From a bacterium Ga0077546 (GTDB lineage: Bacteria > Cyanobacteriota > Vampirovibrionia > Obscuribacterales > Obscuribacteraceae), in assembly GCA_001464165.1 (NCBI GenBank), contig LNEX01000535.1, positions 1-9,922 of the forward strand: 9,922 nucleotides of DNA. The letters run 5' to 3'. The notes beneath the pieces were generated by a model. It saw nothing but the letters and a program-made list of their open reading frames with translations. It was not told where the DNA came from and searched no databases. Shown here piece by piece: positions 1 through 5,955 of the stretch. The stretch's first letter is position 1, and every line of letters begins with the position of its first letter. The position numbers and the translations under genes are program-made.

Positions 1-223
1 TCATCTGTTTGTGTAGATCGGTCTGCTGCATTAGAAGGGTAATGAGACCGAAGAACATACATAAGCCCAAGAAGCAATTTTGAATTTGTTTGTAGGTCTC
101 AAGTCTCAGCTCGTTAGTGGCTTTTTCAATTGCGCCGTTGTTGAACGTGCTTTCGACTTTCACGAATCTGGCAGGCTCTGGGGATTGTTTCTCATCTGGC
201 ATTGGGACGAAACCTGTGAGCAC
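1..223 (-). CDS. Partial membrane protein, N-terminal 74 residues
   Basis: An open frame reads leftwards from a GTG at 223 and leaves the window without a stop. An AGGAG Shine-Dalgarno sequence sits 5 nt before this GTG, and an in-frame TAA lies further upstream, so the start is well bounded. An in-frame ATG at 202 is the alternative but lacks a ribosome site. The N-terminus (residues 1-50) is hydrophilic and charged. A hydrophobic segment follows at about residues 52-68 (NCFLGLCMFFGLITLLM), probably a first membrane span, and then a polar stretch. I do not recognise a family. It is divergent from the 319-aa gene at 351, with about 127 bp between the starts. The amino-acid composition looks like real protein, but the piece is short and unconfirmed. 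Confidence 0.5.
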   Translation of the reverse strand, partial: MLTGFVPMPDEKQSPEPARFVKVESTFNNGAIEKATNELRLETYKQIQNCFLGLCMFFGLITLLMQQTDLHKQM

Positions 224-350
224 TTTGTCTCCTGATTCTACCAGGCTCAGCTTGATTGGTTGATGGTAGCATTTGCCCTTCCGTTAATATTCAGTGCGTG
301 ATCCTTTTCCTAAACCACCCCCTTAAGGCCTGTAAGCTACTATAGAAGCT

Positions 351-1310
351 ATGGTTGAGCACTCCCTTAAAAAATCGTCGCTATACGTCTGGGAACCCGG
401 TGTCGGACCTTCCGCGGCCGCGCTTGAACGCTTGCTAAAGGTTGCCCCGCGGCCTGCGCGACCTCCCGGTGAGGCGTGGTTTATGAGCCCGCAGCGAAGA
501 ATGTACATTGAGTTTATTGACCAGCCAGTCTCAACGATACCTTTATCAACTCTTCATGCCTTTCTGTTTGAAGCCACAACTGGACTACTGGCCTTTCATG
601 ATTTACCAGAGGCTGTGGAGAGTTGGCGTGGTTGGTTTAGGCATATGCTACCCGGCTTGATTGTTAGAGGTGGTGAGAGTCAGGCATTCCATTTTTTGAT
701 TGAATCAACTTTCACCACATTCTTTCGGGTTTACAGTGAGGGTTTTCATGGTGAGTACGAGGGCTTTCGTCGCGATGTGCTCGAAACCTTAGGTAAGGCC
801 ATTATGATGCCCTCTCTCTGGGATGAAGATGGCGAAAGTATTTGCGCTCAATATCAAGACTTTGAAGCGTACGGATCTTTCTGTCCTCCGTGCAGCCGAG
901 CCATAAGTGCTTCCCTTTTCTTTTGCTTGACCTATCTAGATGGCGAAGAAATCGCTGTTTGGGTGGAATCCATTTTCGCTATCAGATCCGCCCATTACCA
1001 GGCACACCTGCTAAGTTGGCTTGTTGGTTCGTATGAGATTCTTGCCTCTGAGTCACCGCATTTTAAAGATATCGAGAAGGCAACCATCAATATAAAGTGG
1101 CTTGATTCTTGGACACTGGAAAAAACAGCGCCACTAATACCGGTGGCAAATAGTCATGAGTTTTTGAAGGCTGTGCGGCAAGTTCTTACACTCGATACTT
1201 TATATGCTTGGCTGGATAATATTTCTCGGTACAACGAACTATCAGAGCCGTTAGCATCGGCTAGAATTGCAGAAATTGTTGCGGATGTGATACTAGCGGG
1301 CGAAAAGTAG
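351..1310 (+). CDS. Hypothetical protein, 319 aa, no recognised family
   Basis: A complete open frame of 319 residues with ordinary protein composition and rich in Trp, Phe and Tyr. There is no signal peptide and no convincing membrane span, so it is probably cytosolic and largely helical. Visible features are a Pro/Arg-rich stretch at residues 31-40, an aromatic-rich middle (about 67-130) and a CPPC motif at 178-181 with a further Cys at 192. CPPC can be a redox or metal site, but no thioredoxin-like context is evident, so I assign no function. The ATG at 351 is preceded only by a poorly spaced AGAAG. A TACTAT box at 338-343 would suit a leaderless transcript. A shorter start at 483 (MSPQRR) has GGTGAGG about 7 nt upstream and is a real alternative. 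The gene converges on the 95-aa membrane protein gene and shares a hairpin with it. Confidence 0.7.
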   Translation: MVEHSLKKSSLYVWEPGVGPSAAALERLLKVAPRPARPPGEAWFMSPQRRMYIEFIDQPVSTIPLSTLHAFLFEATTGLLAFHDLPEAVESWRGWFRHMLPGLIVRGGESQAFHFLIESTFTTFFRVYSEGFHGEYEGFRRDVLETLGKAIMMPSLWDEDGESICAQYQDFEAYGSFCPPCSRAISASLFFCLTYLDGEEIAVWVESIFAIRSAHYQAHLLSWLVGSYEILASESPHFKDIEKATINIKWLDSWTLEKTAPLIPVANSHEFLKAVRQVLTLDTLYAWLDNISRYNELSEPLASARIAEIVADVILAGEK

Positions 1311-1318
1311 CAGTCAGC

Positions 1319-1341
1319 AAGGTCCCGTATAGAAGGGCCTT
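1319..1341. terminator. Possible bidirectional terminator hairpin
   Basis: AAGG-T-CCC (1319-1326) pairs with GGGCCTT (1335-1341), leaving one bulged T and an 8-nt loop. It lies 8 nt after the stop of the plus-strand 319-aa gene and about 25 nt after the stop of the minus-strand 95-aa gene. A T-rich stretch ending in TATATTTTTG follows on the plus strand, though displaced by about 15 nt. CTACTTTT follows on the minus strand. The convergent placement suits a shared terminator, but the stem is short and the T-runs are not adjacent. Confidence 0.35.
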
Positions 1342-1365
1342 ACCGGCTAGCTCTATATTTTTGAA

Positions 1366-1653
1366 TTAGTGTGCCTGCACTTTAGTATGATTCTTTTGCG
1401 TTTTTGCTTTTGGGGTCGCTGCCGCCTGATGACTCTCGTACTTCCCTTTGTTTTCTTCGGCGTTATCATTCTCCTTGGCACCTCGGTAAAACTTTATGGC
1501 AGCGGCTTCATATGCCTTTATGTACTCTGTCACTGCGTGGTGCACGGCAAATATTGCCCAGGTCGCTATCACGAAGAATGTGATAGCCAACACTGAACAC
1601 TTCAAGCTGGCGCTTATGTCTTGCTCGAAGGTGGGGAAGAGTTTGTTTCTCAT
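1366..1653 (-). CDS. Small one-pass membrane protein, 95 aa, paralog A
   Basis: A 95-residue protein: a short cytosol-type start (MRNKLFPTFEQ), one hydrophobic span at about residues 18-40, then a polar, Lys/Ala-rich tail of about 50 residues. It is clearly a paralog of the 92-aa protein encoded at 2626-2904. The pattern M-[RK]-N-K-[LF]-FPTF, the core V-L-A-I-[TS]-FF and the post-membrane segment ending in GA match, while the tails diverge. The ATG at 1653 is preceded by a weak GTAGG. The 89 nt upstream and an inverted repeat at 1748-1778 are also shared with paralog B. The gene follows the stop of the 282-aa gene and has no downstream partner on its strand inside the module. I do not recognise the family. 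A role as a small membrane regulator, toxin or assembly factor would be guesswork. Confidence 0.65.
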   Translation of the reverse strand: MRNKLFPTFEQDISASLKCSVLAITFFVIATWAIFAVHHAVTEYIKAYEAAAIKFYRGAKENDNAEENKGKYESHQAAATPKAKTQKNHTKVQAH

Positions 1654-1742
1654 GCGCGCCTACGTGACTGCCAGCTGACCTCACTTCTTTTATTCTAGGT
1701 GGTTTGGCTGAGACGGCTAGGTTTCGCTGGCAAGTCTGTGAT
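1654..1742 (-). promoter_or_regulatory. Conserved 89-nt leader, copy A
   Basis: This stretch lies directly before the ATG of the 95-aa membrane protein. It aligns without gaps to 2905-2993, before the paralogous 92-aa gene, at about 80% identity by hand count. A perfect 26-nt identity (1691-1716 versus 2942-2967) sits at the same distance (38 nt) from each start codon. The conservation is at least as strong as in the coding part, which suggests a promoter, 5' UTR element or regulator site kept after duplication. I cannot pick a confident -35/-10 pair in it. Confidence 0.45.
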
Positions 1743-1747
1743 CTATT

Positions 1748-1778
1748 GAGTAACGTAGATGTGCACAGTCGGTTACTC
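1748..1778. promoter_or_regulatory. Inverted repeat, candidate operator A
   Basis: GAGTAAC (1748-1754) and GTTACTC (1772-1778) form a 7-bp inverted repeat around a 17-nt spacer that itself contains GTGCAC. The stop codon of the 282-aa gene (1773-1775) lies inside the right arm. The same half-sites (AGTAAC/GTTACT) occur before the paralogous leader at 3000-3026 with a 15-nt spacer. This suits a binding site for a dimeric regulator that controls the downstream small membrane protein gene. No T-run follows, so it is a poor terminator. Confidence 0.4.
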
Positions 1779-2621
1779 ACGCGGTGGCATCTTAAACGAT
1801 TGTCGGTTAGTTCTCGGTCGTCCAGTGCGCATAGAGTCGCTGACTTCTACGCAAATACTATCTATAAATCTTAGGTTTGAAAAAATGATTGGACCTGTCT
1901 GGTAGACGAGAGTGCCTTGTTTGATTTTCAGATTCTTCCAGAAATCAGTCAGATCTTCAGGTTTGCTCCATGTTTGAACTATGTTGGGAATTGAATCACA
2001 TGGCGTGCCAAATCTATCAACTATCTCTGCAATTGTCTTGCCTACAGCGAATTGATTGAGCTGGCTCCCTCTCCAGTTCAAGTACCAGCTCGCATACCAA
2101 GGATCAGTGTAATAGAAATTGGCCCATGAATCGTTGCAAATTCCATTCTTGAATACTAGCCGCGCGAACACTGGTGTGGTGCCAAAAATGTACAGCCAGT
2201 TTTCGTCGCCATCAAGTCTTTGCGGTTGACACGGGCTGTCTCCGCCTTTTAGAAAGGGCTCTTTGGCTAGCTTTACCACCGTCAGTTGTGTTTGTCCTCG
2301 TGCTTGGTTGCAAAATTCTTGCACAGCTGTAAATTCAGCGTTCTCGTAAGAATGGTCTGCTTCTTTCTCCAGACCTGGAGTTTTGAGCATTCCGTTTAGT
2401 TTTCTAAAGACGGAGGAGTCTAGTTTGACTACCGCTGGTTCGAATGGCTTTACCTTTAGCACTGGATGTTTCCTCTGTGCCGGAATCAACTCGTGTTTCT
2501 TGGAAGGCTTGTCATCTGCTTTTAGAGCGCACACTGATTCTGCTGTAGCCCATGCAATTGATGGCGCTAGTATTAGCAGAAGGGCGATCTTTCTTGCTGC
2601 CGCCTGGGCGAACGCTTTCAT
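1773..2621 (-). CDS. Secreted hypothetical protein, 282 aa
   Basis: I chose the ATG at 2621 because GGAG lies 7 nt upstream, the codon falls 4 nt after the stop of the 92-aa gene (translational coupling), and it gives a textbook signal peptide. That peptide is KAFAQAAARK, then the hydrophobic IALLLILAPSI, then AWA with likely cleavage before TAES. The frame stays open upstream to 2744 and another ATG occurs at 2639, but those starts overlap the 92-aa gene and lack a ribosome site. The mature protein has a Lys/Pro-rich region (about residues 40-65) and several Cys. A C-terminal part reads VGKTIAEIVDRFGTP (about 193-207), followed by a strand-rich segment. This loosely recalls the SmpA/BamE fold (G-x-T-x3-I-x3-FG-x-P), but the similarity is weak and I assign no function. 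It is probably periplasmic and co-transcribed with the small membrane protein upstream. Confidence 0.65.
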   Translation of the reverse strand: MKAFAQAAARKIALLLILAPSIAWATAESVCALKADDKPSKKHELIPAQRKHPVLKVKPFEPAVVKLDSSVFRKLNGMLKTPGLEKEADHSYENAEFTAVQEFCNQARGQTQLTVVKLAKEPFLKGGDSPCQPQRLDGDENWLYIFGTTPVFARLVFKNGICNDSWANFYYTDPWYASWYLNWRGSQLNQFAVGKTIAEIVDRFGTPCDSIPNIVQTWSKPEDLTDFWKNLKIKQGTLVYQTGPIIFSNLRFIDSICVEVSDSMRTGRPRTNRQSFKMPPRE

Positions 2622-2625
2622 ACAG

Positions 2626-2904
2626 TCACTCCGAGACATGGCGGTTTGACTTTTGCGCTTGGCTTGTTGCTCTTTGTGGATGCGGAGTGCTGTTGCTTCT
2701 CCTGTCCTCGATTGATTGTGCGCCTGCATATTGTTTAAACACATCTGATTCGATTTTCTTGTAGGTCGCAGTCACTGCGTTGTACGCGCTGTACGTTCCA
2801 AATATTGTTAATGTTATTACGCCAAAGAATGAGATAGCAAGCACTAAAAGCTTCACCGTTGGGCCTATATATCTCTTGAAGGTGGGGAAGAATTTGTTTT
2901 TCAC
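2626..2904 (-). CDS. Small one-pass membrane protein, 92 aa, paralog B
   Basis: A 92-residue protein with the same plan as the 95-aa protein at 1366-1653: MKNKFFPTFKR, one membrane span at about residues 17-39, then a polar tail rich in Ser, Gln and Arg. The start is GTG at 2904, preceded by AGGGG at a normal distance, and it aligns residue for residue with the ATG of paralog A. The stop lies 4 nt before the preferred start of the secreted 282-aa gene, so the two likely form an operon and the products may work together at the membrane. It has the same 89-nt leader and a stronger inverted repeat upstream than paralog A. The family is unknown to me. Confidence 0.65.
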   Translation of the reverse strand: MKNKFFPTFKRYIGPTVKLLVLAISFFGVITLTIFGTYSAYNAVTATYKKIESDVFKQYAGAQSIEDRRSNSTPHPQRATSQAQKSNRHVSE

Positions 2905-2993
2905 TTGCCCCTACTCGACTGCCGACTGTTCTAATTTCTTCTATTCTAGGTGGTTTGGCTGAGACGGTTGTGTTTTGTTGGTAAGTCTGTGAT
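2905..2993 (-). promoter_or_regulatory. Conserved 89-nt leader, copy B
   Basis: This is the gapless counterpart of 1654-1742. It begins ATCACAGACTT just after the inverted repeat and ends at the GTG of the 92-aa gene. The 26-nt block at 2942-2967 is identical to 1691-1716. Differences scatter without codon periodicity in the alternative frame, so a regulatory role is more likely than an extra coding frame. Confidence 0.45.
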
Positions 2994-3033
2994 TTCTCCA
3001 GTAACTTAGACAATATCTTAGTTACTGGAGAAA
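2993..3033. promoter_or_regulatory. Long inverted repeat, candidate operator B
   Basis: TTTCTCCAGTAACTTAG (2993-3009) and CTTAGTTACTGGAGAAA (3017-3033) form a 17-bp inverted repeat with one mismatch and a 7-nt loop. It contains the half-sites AGTAAC (3000-3005) and GTTACT (3021-3026) that also appear at 1748-1778. It sits between the minus-strand 92-aa operon and the plus-strand remnant at 3089, in the position of an operator for divergent genes. Neither side carries a terminator-type T-run directly after the stem. It could also be a small mobile palindrome. Confidence 0.5.
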
Positions 3034-3055
3034 ATATCCTGTAGTTGGGCTTAAT

Positions 3056-3074
3056 ACTTAGGATAAATCTAAGT
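3056..3074. repeat. Degenerate second copy of the palindrome
   Basis: ACTTAG (3056-3061) and CTAAGT (3069-3074) pair around a 7-nt AT-rich loop, the same loop length as the hairpin at 2993-3033. The flank after it (CCTAGAGAAATAC) resembles the flank of the first hairpin (ACTGGAGAAAATAT). It therefore looks like a decayed tandem copy of the right half of that element, or a second weaker binding site. It lies 15 nt before the GTG of the small remnant ORF. Confidence 0.35.
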
Positions 3075-3088
3075 TCCTAGAGAAATAC

Positions 3089-3223
3089 GTGACCAAAGTG
3101 AATATACTTCAGTTGCGTAAGGCAATCGGACGAGAAGAGTTCGATCACGTCGCACTGACTTCTGCTTTTTCTTCTTATCTTGCTGTTGATCAGAAGATAG
3201 TCCGCATCATGGAGACTCTATGA
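3089..3223 (+). pseudogene. 44-codon remnant, weakly AbiEi antitoxin N-terminus-like
   Basis: A GTG-started frame (an alternative GTG at 3098 gives VNILQLRKAIG) encodes 44 residues and ends at TGA 3221-3223. TAGAGAA lies about 5 nt upstream. The pattern L-R-K-x-x-G-R-E-x-F-D, then SAFSSYL and DQKIVRIM recalls the winged-helix N-terminus of type IV AbiEi-family antitoxins. In that family this segment is followed by a basic KGLYV-type strand. Here the frame stops just before that point, and neither of the other plus-strand frames continues the match. If the resemblance is right, this is a truncated relic with no AbiEii toxin nearby. Otherwise it is a chance short ORF. Confidence 0.25.
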
Positions 3224-3252
3224 ACTCGGCCGTCAAATCAATGCTTGAAAGA

Positions 3253-3279
3253 TTGACTTGGCTTCGTATCTGCTAATAT
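3253..3279 (+). promoter_or_regulatory. Promoter of the coiled-coil protein gene
   Basis: TTGACT (3253-3258) and TAATAT (3274-3279) are spaced by 15 nt. The -10 box is preceded by TGC, giving an extended -10 (TGnTAATAT) that can tolerate the short spacer. Transcription would begin near 3286, about 20 nt before the ATG at 3307. It is the best sigma-70-type promoter seen in the window. Confidence 0.5.
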
Positions 3280-3306
3280 GATGCCCCTCTAGCCGCTTGA
3301 GGATTG

Positions 3307-4275
3307 ATGATTTCTTTCAGGTTGTTCAGTATCTTAGGTATCAGTTTGGTGATGGCGACGTCATCGGCGCGGGCCGATGCGCCTGTTGCTGGTCAGGCCA
3401 TGGCTGACCCCGCTGAACAAAGTGCGCCGGTAGGCAAAATTGAAATGCGCAAGGAGCTACAGGGCAAGGTCTCAAAAAAACCTTCAAAGGCCGAACGAGA
3501 GGCCGAAATCAGAGCGAAGGATTGGGATAAACCTATTACTGGTTTTCATCCGCTAAAGAGATTGGTTCGCCCTGTATGGAAACTTCGGCGTGAAGCGCAA
3601 GACCTTGAGGAGAACTTAGTTCGGCTACAGGGGCCCATGGAGGGGTTGCAGCCTGCCTTTGTCAAGATGGAAAATAGCATGACCGGTGTGGAGGCTACCA
3701 TTGGCTCCATGTCTGACAAGCTTGCTGGTCTGAACACAAACTTGACGAGACTTAACGCTGACCTTGAGAAATTAAGCGAGATAACGCCTGCTGTAGCTGG
3801 TGTACATGGCGAACTGAAACAACTTTCGAAACTGCGAGAAGATTTAAAAGAAGTAACTGCAGTGCGTGATGATGTGCGTATTGTCAGCAGGCAGATGCGG
3901 CAGCTGCAGAAACCTCTGGATGGCTTGAAGTCACCAATGGTTGCTGTCACCTTGCCGCTTTCTGGCGTGCACGGGCAAATGGGCGGTGTCATAGATAAGA
4001 TGACGACGGTGCAAGAGAAGGTGGTGCTAATGCATCAACGGCTCGACACCTTAAGCGAGCAAATGCATCAATTGCGTGAGCCCATAGTCAGCGTCAATCA
4101 GCCCCTTTCTGAAGTGCGAGATTCTCTCCGCCAGCTCAATCAGCTATTAGTGGCTGCAATTACGGTAACTTGTGTTTCAGTTCTGGTGTTGATCTTAAGT
4201 GTAATTATGGGTTGCGTGCTGCTCTATCGCTTCAGGCATACTTTGCTTGAGTTTGTCGGCCGTAAGGCAAAATAG
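3307..4275 (+). CDS. Exported coiled-coil protein with C-terminal membrane anchor
   Basis: The ATG at 3307 (322 aa) is preferred over the TTG directly before it, because GAGG is then 4 nt upstream. Residues 1-23 form a signal peptide (FRLFSILGISLVMATSS, cleavage ARA before DAPV). A basic, charged linker runs to about residue 75. Residues 85-280 are predicted long helices with heptad-like Leu/Met spacing. A motif of the form L-Q/R-x-P-[ML/I]-x-x-L/V recurs at about residues 107, 200 and 256 (LQGPMEGL, LQKPLDGL, LREPIVSV), which suggests three repeats broken by prolines. A hydrophobic span follows at about 281-308, then a basic tail (RFRHTLLEFVGRKAK). The likely topology is a periplasmic rod anchored by the C-terminus. 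This architecture could space or tether envelope layers, but I do not recognise a family. The gene has its own promoter and no operon partner. Confidence 0.75.
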   Translation: MISFRLFSILGISLVMATSSARADAPVAGQAMADPAEQSAPVGKIEMRKELQGKVSKKPSKAEREAEIRAKDWDKPITGFHPLKRLVRPVWKLRREAQDLEENLVRLQGPMEGLQPAFVKMENSMTGVEATIGSMSDKLAGLNTNLTRLNADLEKLSEITPAVAGVHGELKQLSKLREDLKEVTAVRDDVRIVSRQMRQLQKPLDGLKSPMVAVTLPLSGVHGQMGGVIDKMTTVQEKVVLMHQRLDTLSEQMHQLREPIVSVNQPLSEVRDSLRQLNQLLVAAITVTCVSVLVLILSVIMGCVLLYRFRHTLLEFVGRKAK

Positions 4276-4611
4276 CTTTTAATGGCCGCATGACTCTGAA
4301 TTTTTAGTTCAATCAATCCAAAAATAGAGTACCTATTGTCGGCGATTTGTGCCCTGTATGTGGTGTCTTTCTGGGGTTGTAAAAATTTGAGAGAACACTT
4401 AAGTTTGAAACGGACATTGAAATCCATATTGAAATTGGTTTGCACAGGTATACAAAGACGAAGAAACAGATAACCAGATGAGGTTTATTTTCACGAGAGT
4501 TTCACATCTGGGCTGGTACAGTCTGCCTACTTAGTCGAACTGTCAGCTCTGCCTGCCAATGTTTTGAAGTTTGCCTAGGCCCATCCATTACCAATGTAAC
4601 CACAATAAAAT
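4276..4611. other. 336-base gap without a supported gene
   Basis: No convincing ORF or RNA gene is visible here. A weak ATTTTT/AAAAAT pair (4300-4305 and 4320-4325) lies 25 nt after the coiled-coil gene stop and is too AT-rich to call a terminator. A minus-strand frame at 4224-4445 overlaps the end of the coiled-coil gene and has no ribosome site or recognisable content. The right end is AT-rich (CACAATAAAAT) and must hold the start signals of the 447-aa gene, but no clear -35/-10 pair is seen. Confidence 0.5.
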
Positions 4612-5955
4612 ATGACCAAAAGTAGTTTGGAATCATCCTCGCACTGCGAGGCTAAACCTTGGGCGGAAGCCCGAGAGAACTTCTCACCACCGCAGCAGCA
4701 AGAGTGGGGTGATATATCTCGCCAGTGTCTGTCTGACAATTCGGCTTGGCACACTGCTAGGGGGAGTAATTTTGGCGGTGATCCGACCTTAGATAAAGGT
4801 GCGCTCTCTTCTGACGTTCTGCATTTTGGATCGATAGATACGTTGACCGGTAAGCAGAGCAAGCCAGGCGAAGCGGCTGTGAGCGTGCGACCAGGAGATA
4901 GTTCCGCTCAGGCGAGTCAAATGCCAGTTGCGGCTGGTGACAAGGCCGCAGAAACAAAGACAGAAGATGCAAGAACTGCAGAGAGAAAGGCGGCACCTGG
5001 AAAAACGGCAGAAGAAAAAGCGGCAACTCTTTTCAGCAGTGAAGCAACCACTGAGCAGAAGCTGGCAACTGTTCGTGAATTGGCTAATTCAGGCACCACC
5101 AGTCTGAGTTATCGTGATGGCTCTGGTACAGAGCGTAAGCTGCGATTGGAGGTAGAGGCGGCTGGCAGTAGACAAATGGTGCACTTGTTTGATAGCGGGG
5201 CTGATGGCCGGGAGAAAATTGCCCTCAGAGGTATTGCAAAGGCCGATGGTACTTTTGAAAAGCAGAGGGATCAGCAGGGTAATTTTGTGGACTATGAAGG
5301 CAAAGGTTACTCGCAGCTTGTTTCAGCTAGACCAGATGCATTTCGAGCCGACGCGCCTAACAATGAGAAACCAGCACAGAGAGTAGTTCCCGAAGGTGAG
5401 CGATTGCCCCAGACCCGACAGGCAGTGGTACCGGAAGCCGACCGACTGCCCCAACCACGGCAGTCGAAAGATGCAACCACTGAACCTAGAGACACCAGTG
5501 CACAGAGATATCCAGCAGGTTCAATAGATAGATCGCAGTTTGATTCGCAGTTGAAAGATCCGCGAGTTATGGCCGCTTTTGCTGGAAGAATGCATTCTGA
5601 AGTGGGCTCTCAAGGGCCGGCTGCTCAGTTGGCATTTGCCGAAGAAGTTATGAATAGAGCCACTTCTCGCAATCAGACGCTACTGCAGGCGTTGACCGGA
5701 AGCTACTATCCGACTCATCATCCGGGTCGGTCGACTAATCCGAAATATGTAGAAGCGATTACCAAAGCGTGGCAAGAGGGAACAGATACTACTTACGGTG
5801 CCACTGGTGGCTATTATGATGCAAATCGTCACTGGGTTTCTCCCAATCAAACCGTCCGTATAAATGGAGAGCGATTTGGTTATGAACAAGTGGATCTCAA
5901 TAAAGGGTGGACGAAGAAATATCAGCAGCTTAAGTCTGGTGGTGGCCGTGTCTGA
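4612..5955 (+). CDS. SleB/CwlJ-like cell-wall hydrolase domain protein, 447 aa
   Basis: Residues 1-160 are hydrophilic and low in complexity (Lys/Ala/Glu-rich at about 108-140), probably disordered. Residues 160-240 look like a small beta-rich domain (SLSYRDGSGTERKLRLEV, then GYSQLVSARPDAF). A 14-residue tandem repeat follows (VVPEGERLPQTRQ / VVPEADRLPQPRQ, about 258-284). The C-terminal part, about 310-447, resembles SleB/CwlJ-type cell wall hydrolases. It has MHSEVGSQG (E330 in the place of the catalytic Glu of the family's A-E-x-x-G-E region), VMNR (346-349) and a C-terminal aromatic segment. The family cleaves the glycan strand of peptidoglycan. There is no signal peptide, so export would need another route. 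The ATG at 4612 directly follows an in-frame TAA and has no Shine-Dalgarno, so the start is uncertain. The end overlaps the convergent ATPase gene by 26 bp. Confidence 0.6.
   Translation: MTKSSLESSSHCEAKPWAEARENFSPPQQQEWGDISRQCLSDNSAWHTARGSNFGGDPTLDKGALSSDVLHFGSIDTLTGKQSKPGEAAVSVRPGDSSAQASQMPVAAGDKAAETKTEDARTAERKAAPGKTAEEKAATLFSSEATTEQKLATVRELANSGTTSLSYRDGSGTERKLRLEVEAAGSRQMVHLFDSGADGREKIALRGIAKADGTFEKQRDQQGNFVDYEGKGYSQLVSARPDAFRADAPNNEKPAQRVVPEGERLPQTRQAVVPEADRLPQPRQSKDATTEPRDTSAQRYPAGSIDRSQFDSQLKDPRVMAAFAGRMHSEVGSQGPAAQLAFAEEVMNRATSRNQTLLQALTGSYYPTHHPGRSTNPKYVEAITKAWQEGTDTTYGATGGYYDANRHWVSPNQTVRINGERFGYEQVDLNKGWTKKYQQLKSGGGRV
5389..5473 (+). repeat. Two-copy 14-residue repeat inside the hydrolase gene
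   Basis: Two adjacent coding repeats read R/A-VVPE-[GA]-[ED]-RLPQ-[TP]-RQ. They sit in the proline-rich linker just before the hydrolase domain and may form an extended spacer. The copies differ at several bases, so the duplication is not recent. Confidence 0.5.
5930..5955. other. Convergent 26-bp gene overlap
   Basis: The TGA of the hydrolase gene (5953-5955) and the TAA of the ATPase gene (5930-5932, minus strand) overlap tail to tail. No terminator fits between the two genes, so each transcript must run into the other gene. Confidence 0.8.

Noticed and set aside
1508..1780. Minus-strand 90-residue frame whose N-terminal half resembles the frame at 2735-3013 (shared VSAKPPRI)
   Set aside because: The similarity follows from the conserved leader DNA. 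Differences fall evenly over the three codon positions, and the frame overlaps the better-supported 95-aa gene.
2735..3013. Minus-strand 92-residue frame spanning leader B
   Set aside because: It overlaps the 92-aa membrane protein gene in another frame and shows no codon-level constraint against its counterpart at 1508-1780.
2993..3033. Long palindrome considered as a rho-independent terminator
   Set aside because: No T-run follows on either strand, and it sits upstream of the minus-strand operon, not after a gene end.
3546..3992. 148-residue minus-strand frame inside the coiled-coil gene
   Set aside because: Ser/Arg/Pro-rich composition typical of antisense frames, no ribosome site, and wholly inside a gene with signal peptide and membrane anchor.
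4224..4445. 73-residue minus-strand frame after the coiled-coil gene
   Set aside because: It overlaps the coiled-coil gene end, has no Shine-Dalgarno and shows no recognisable feature.
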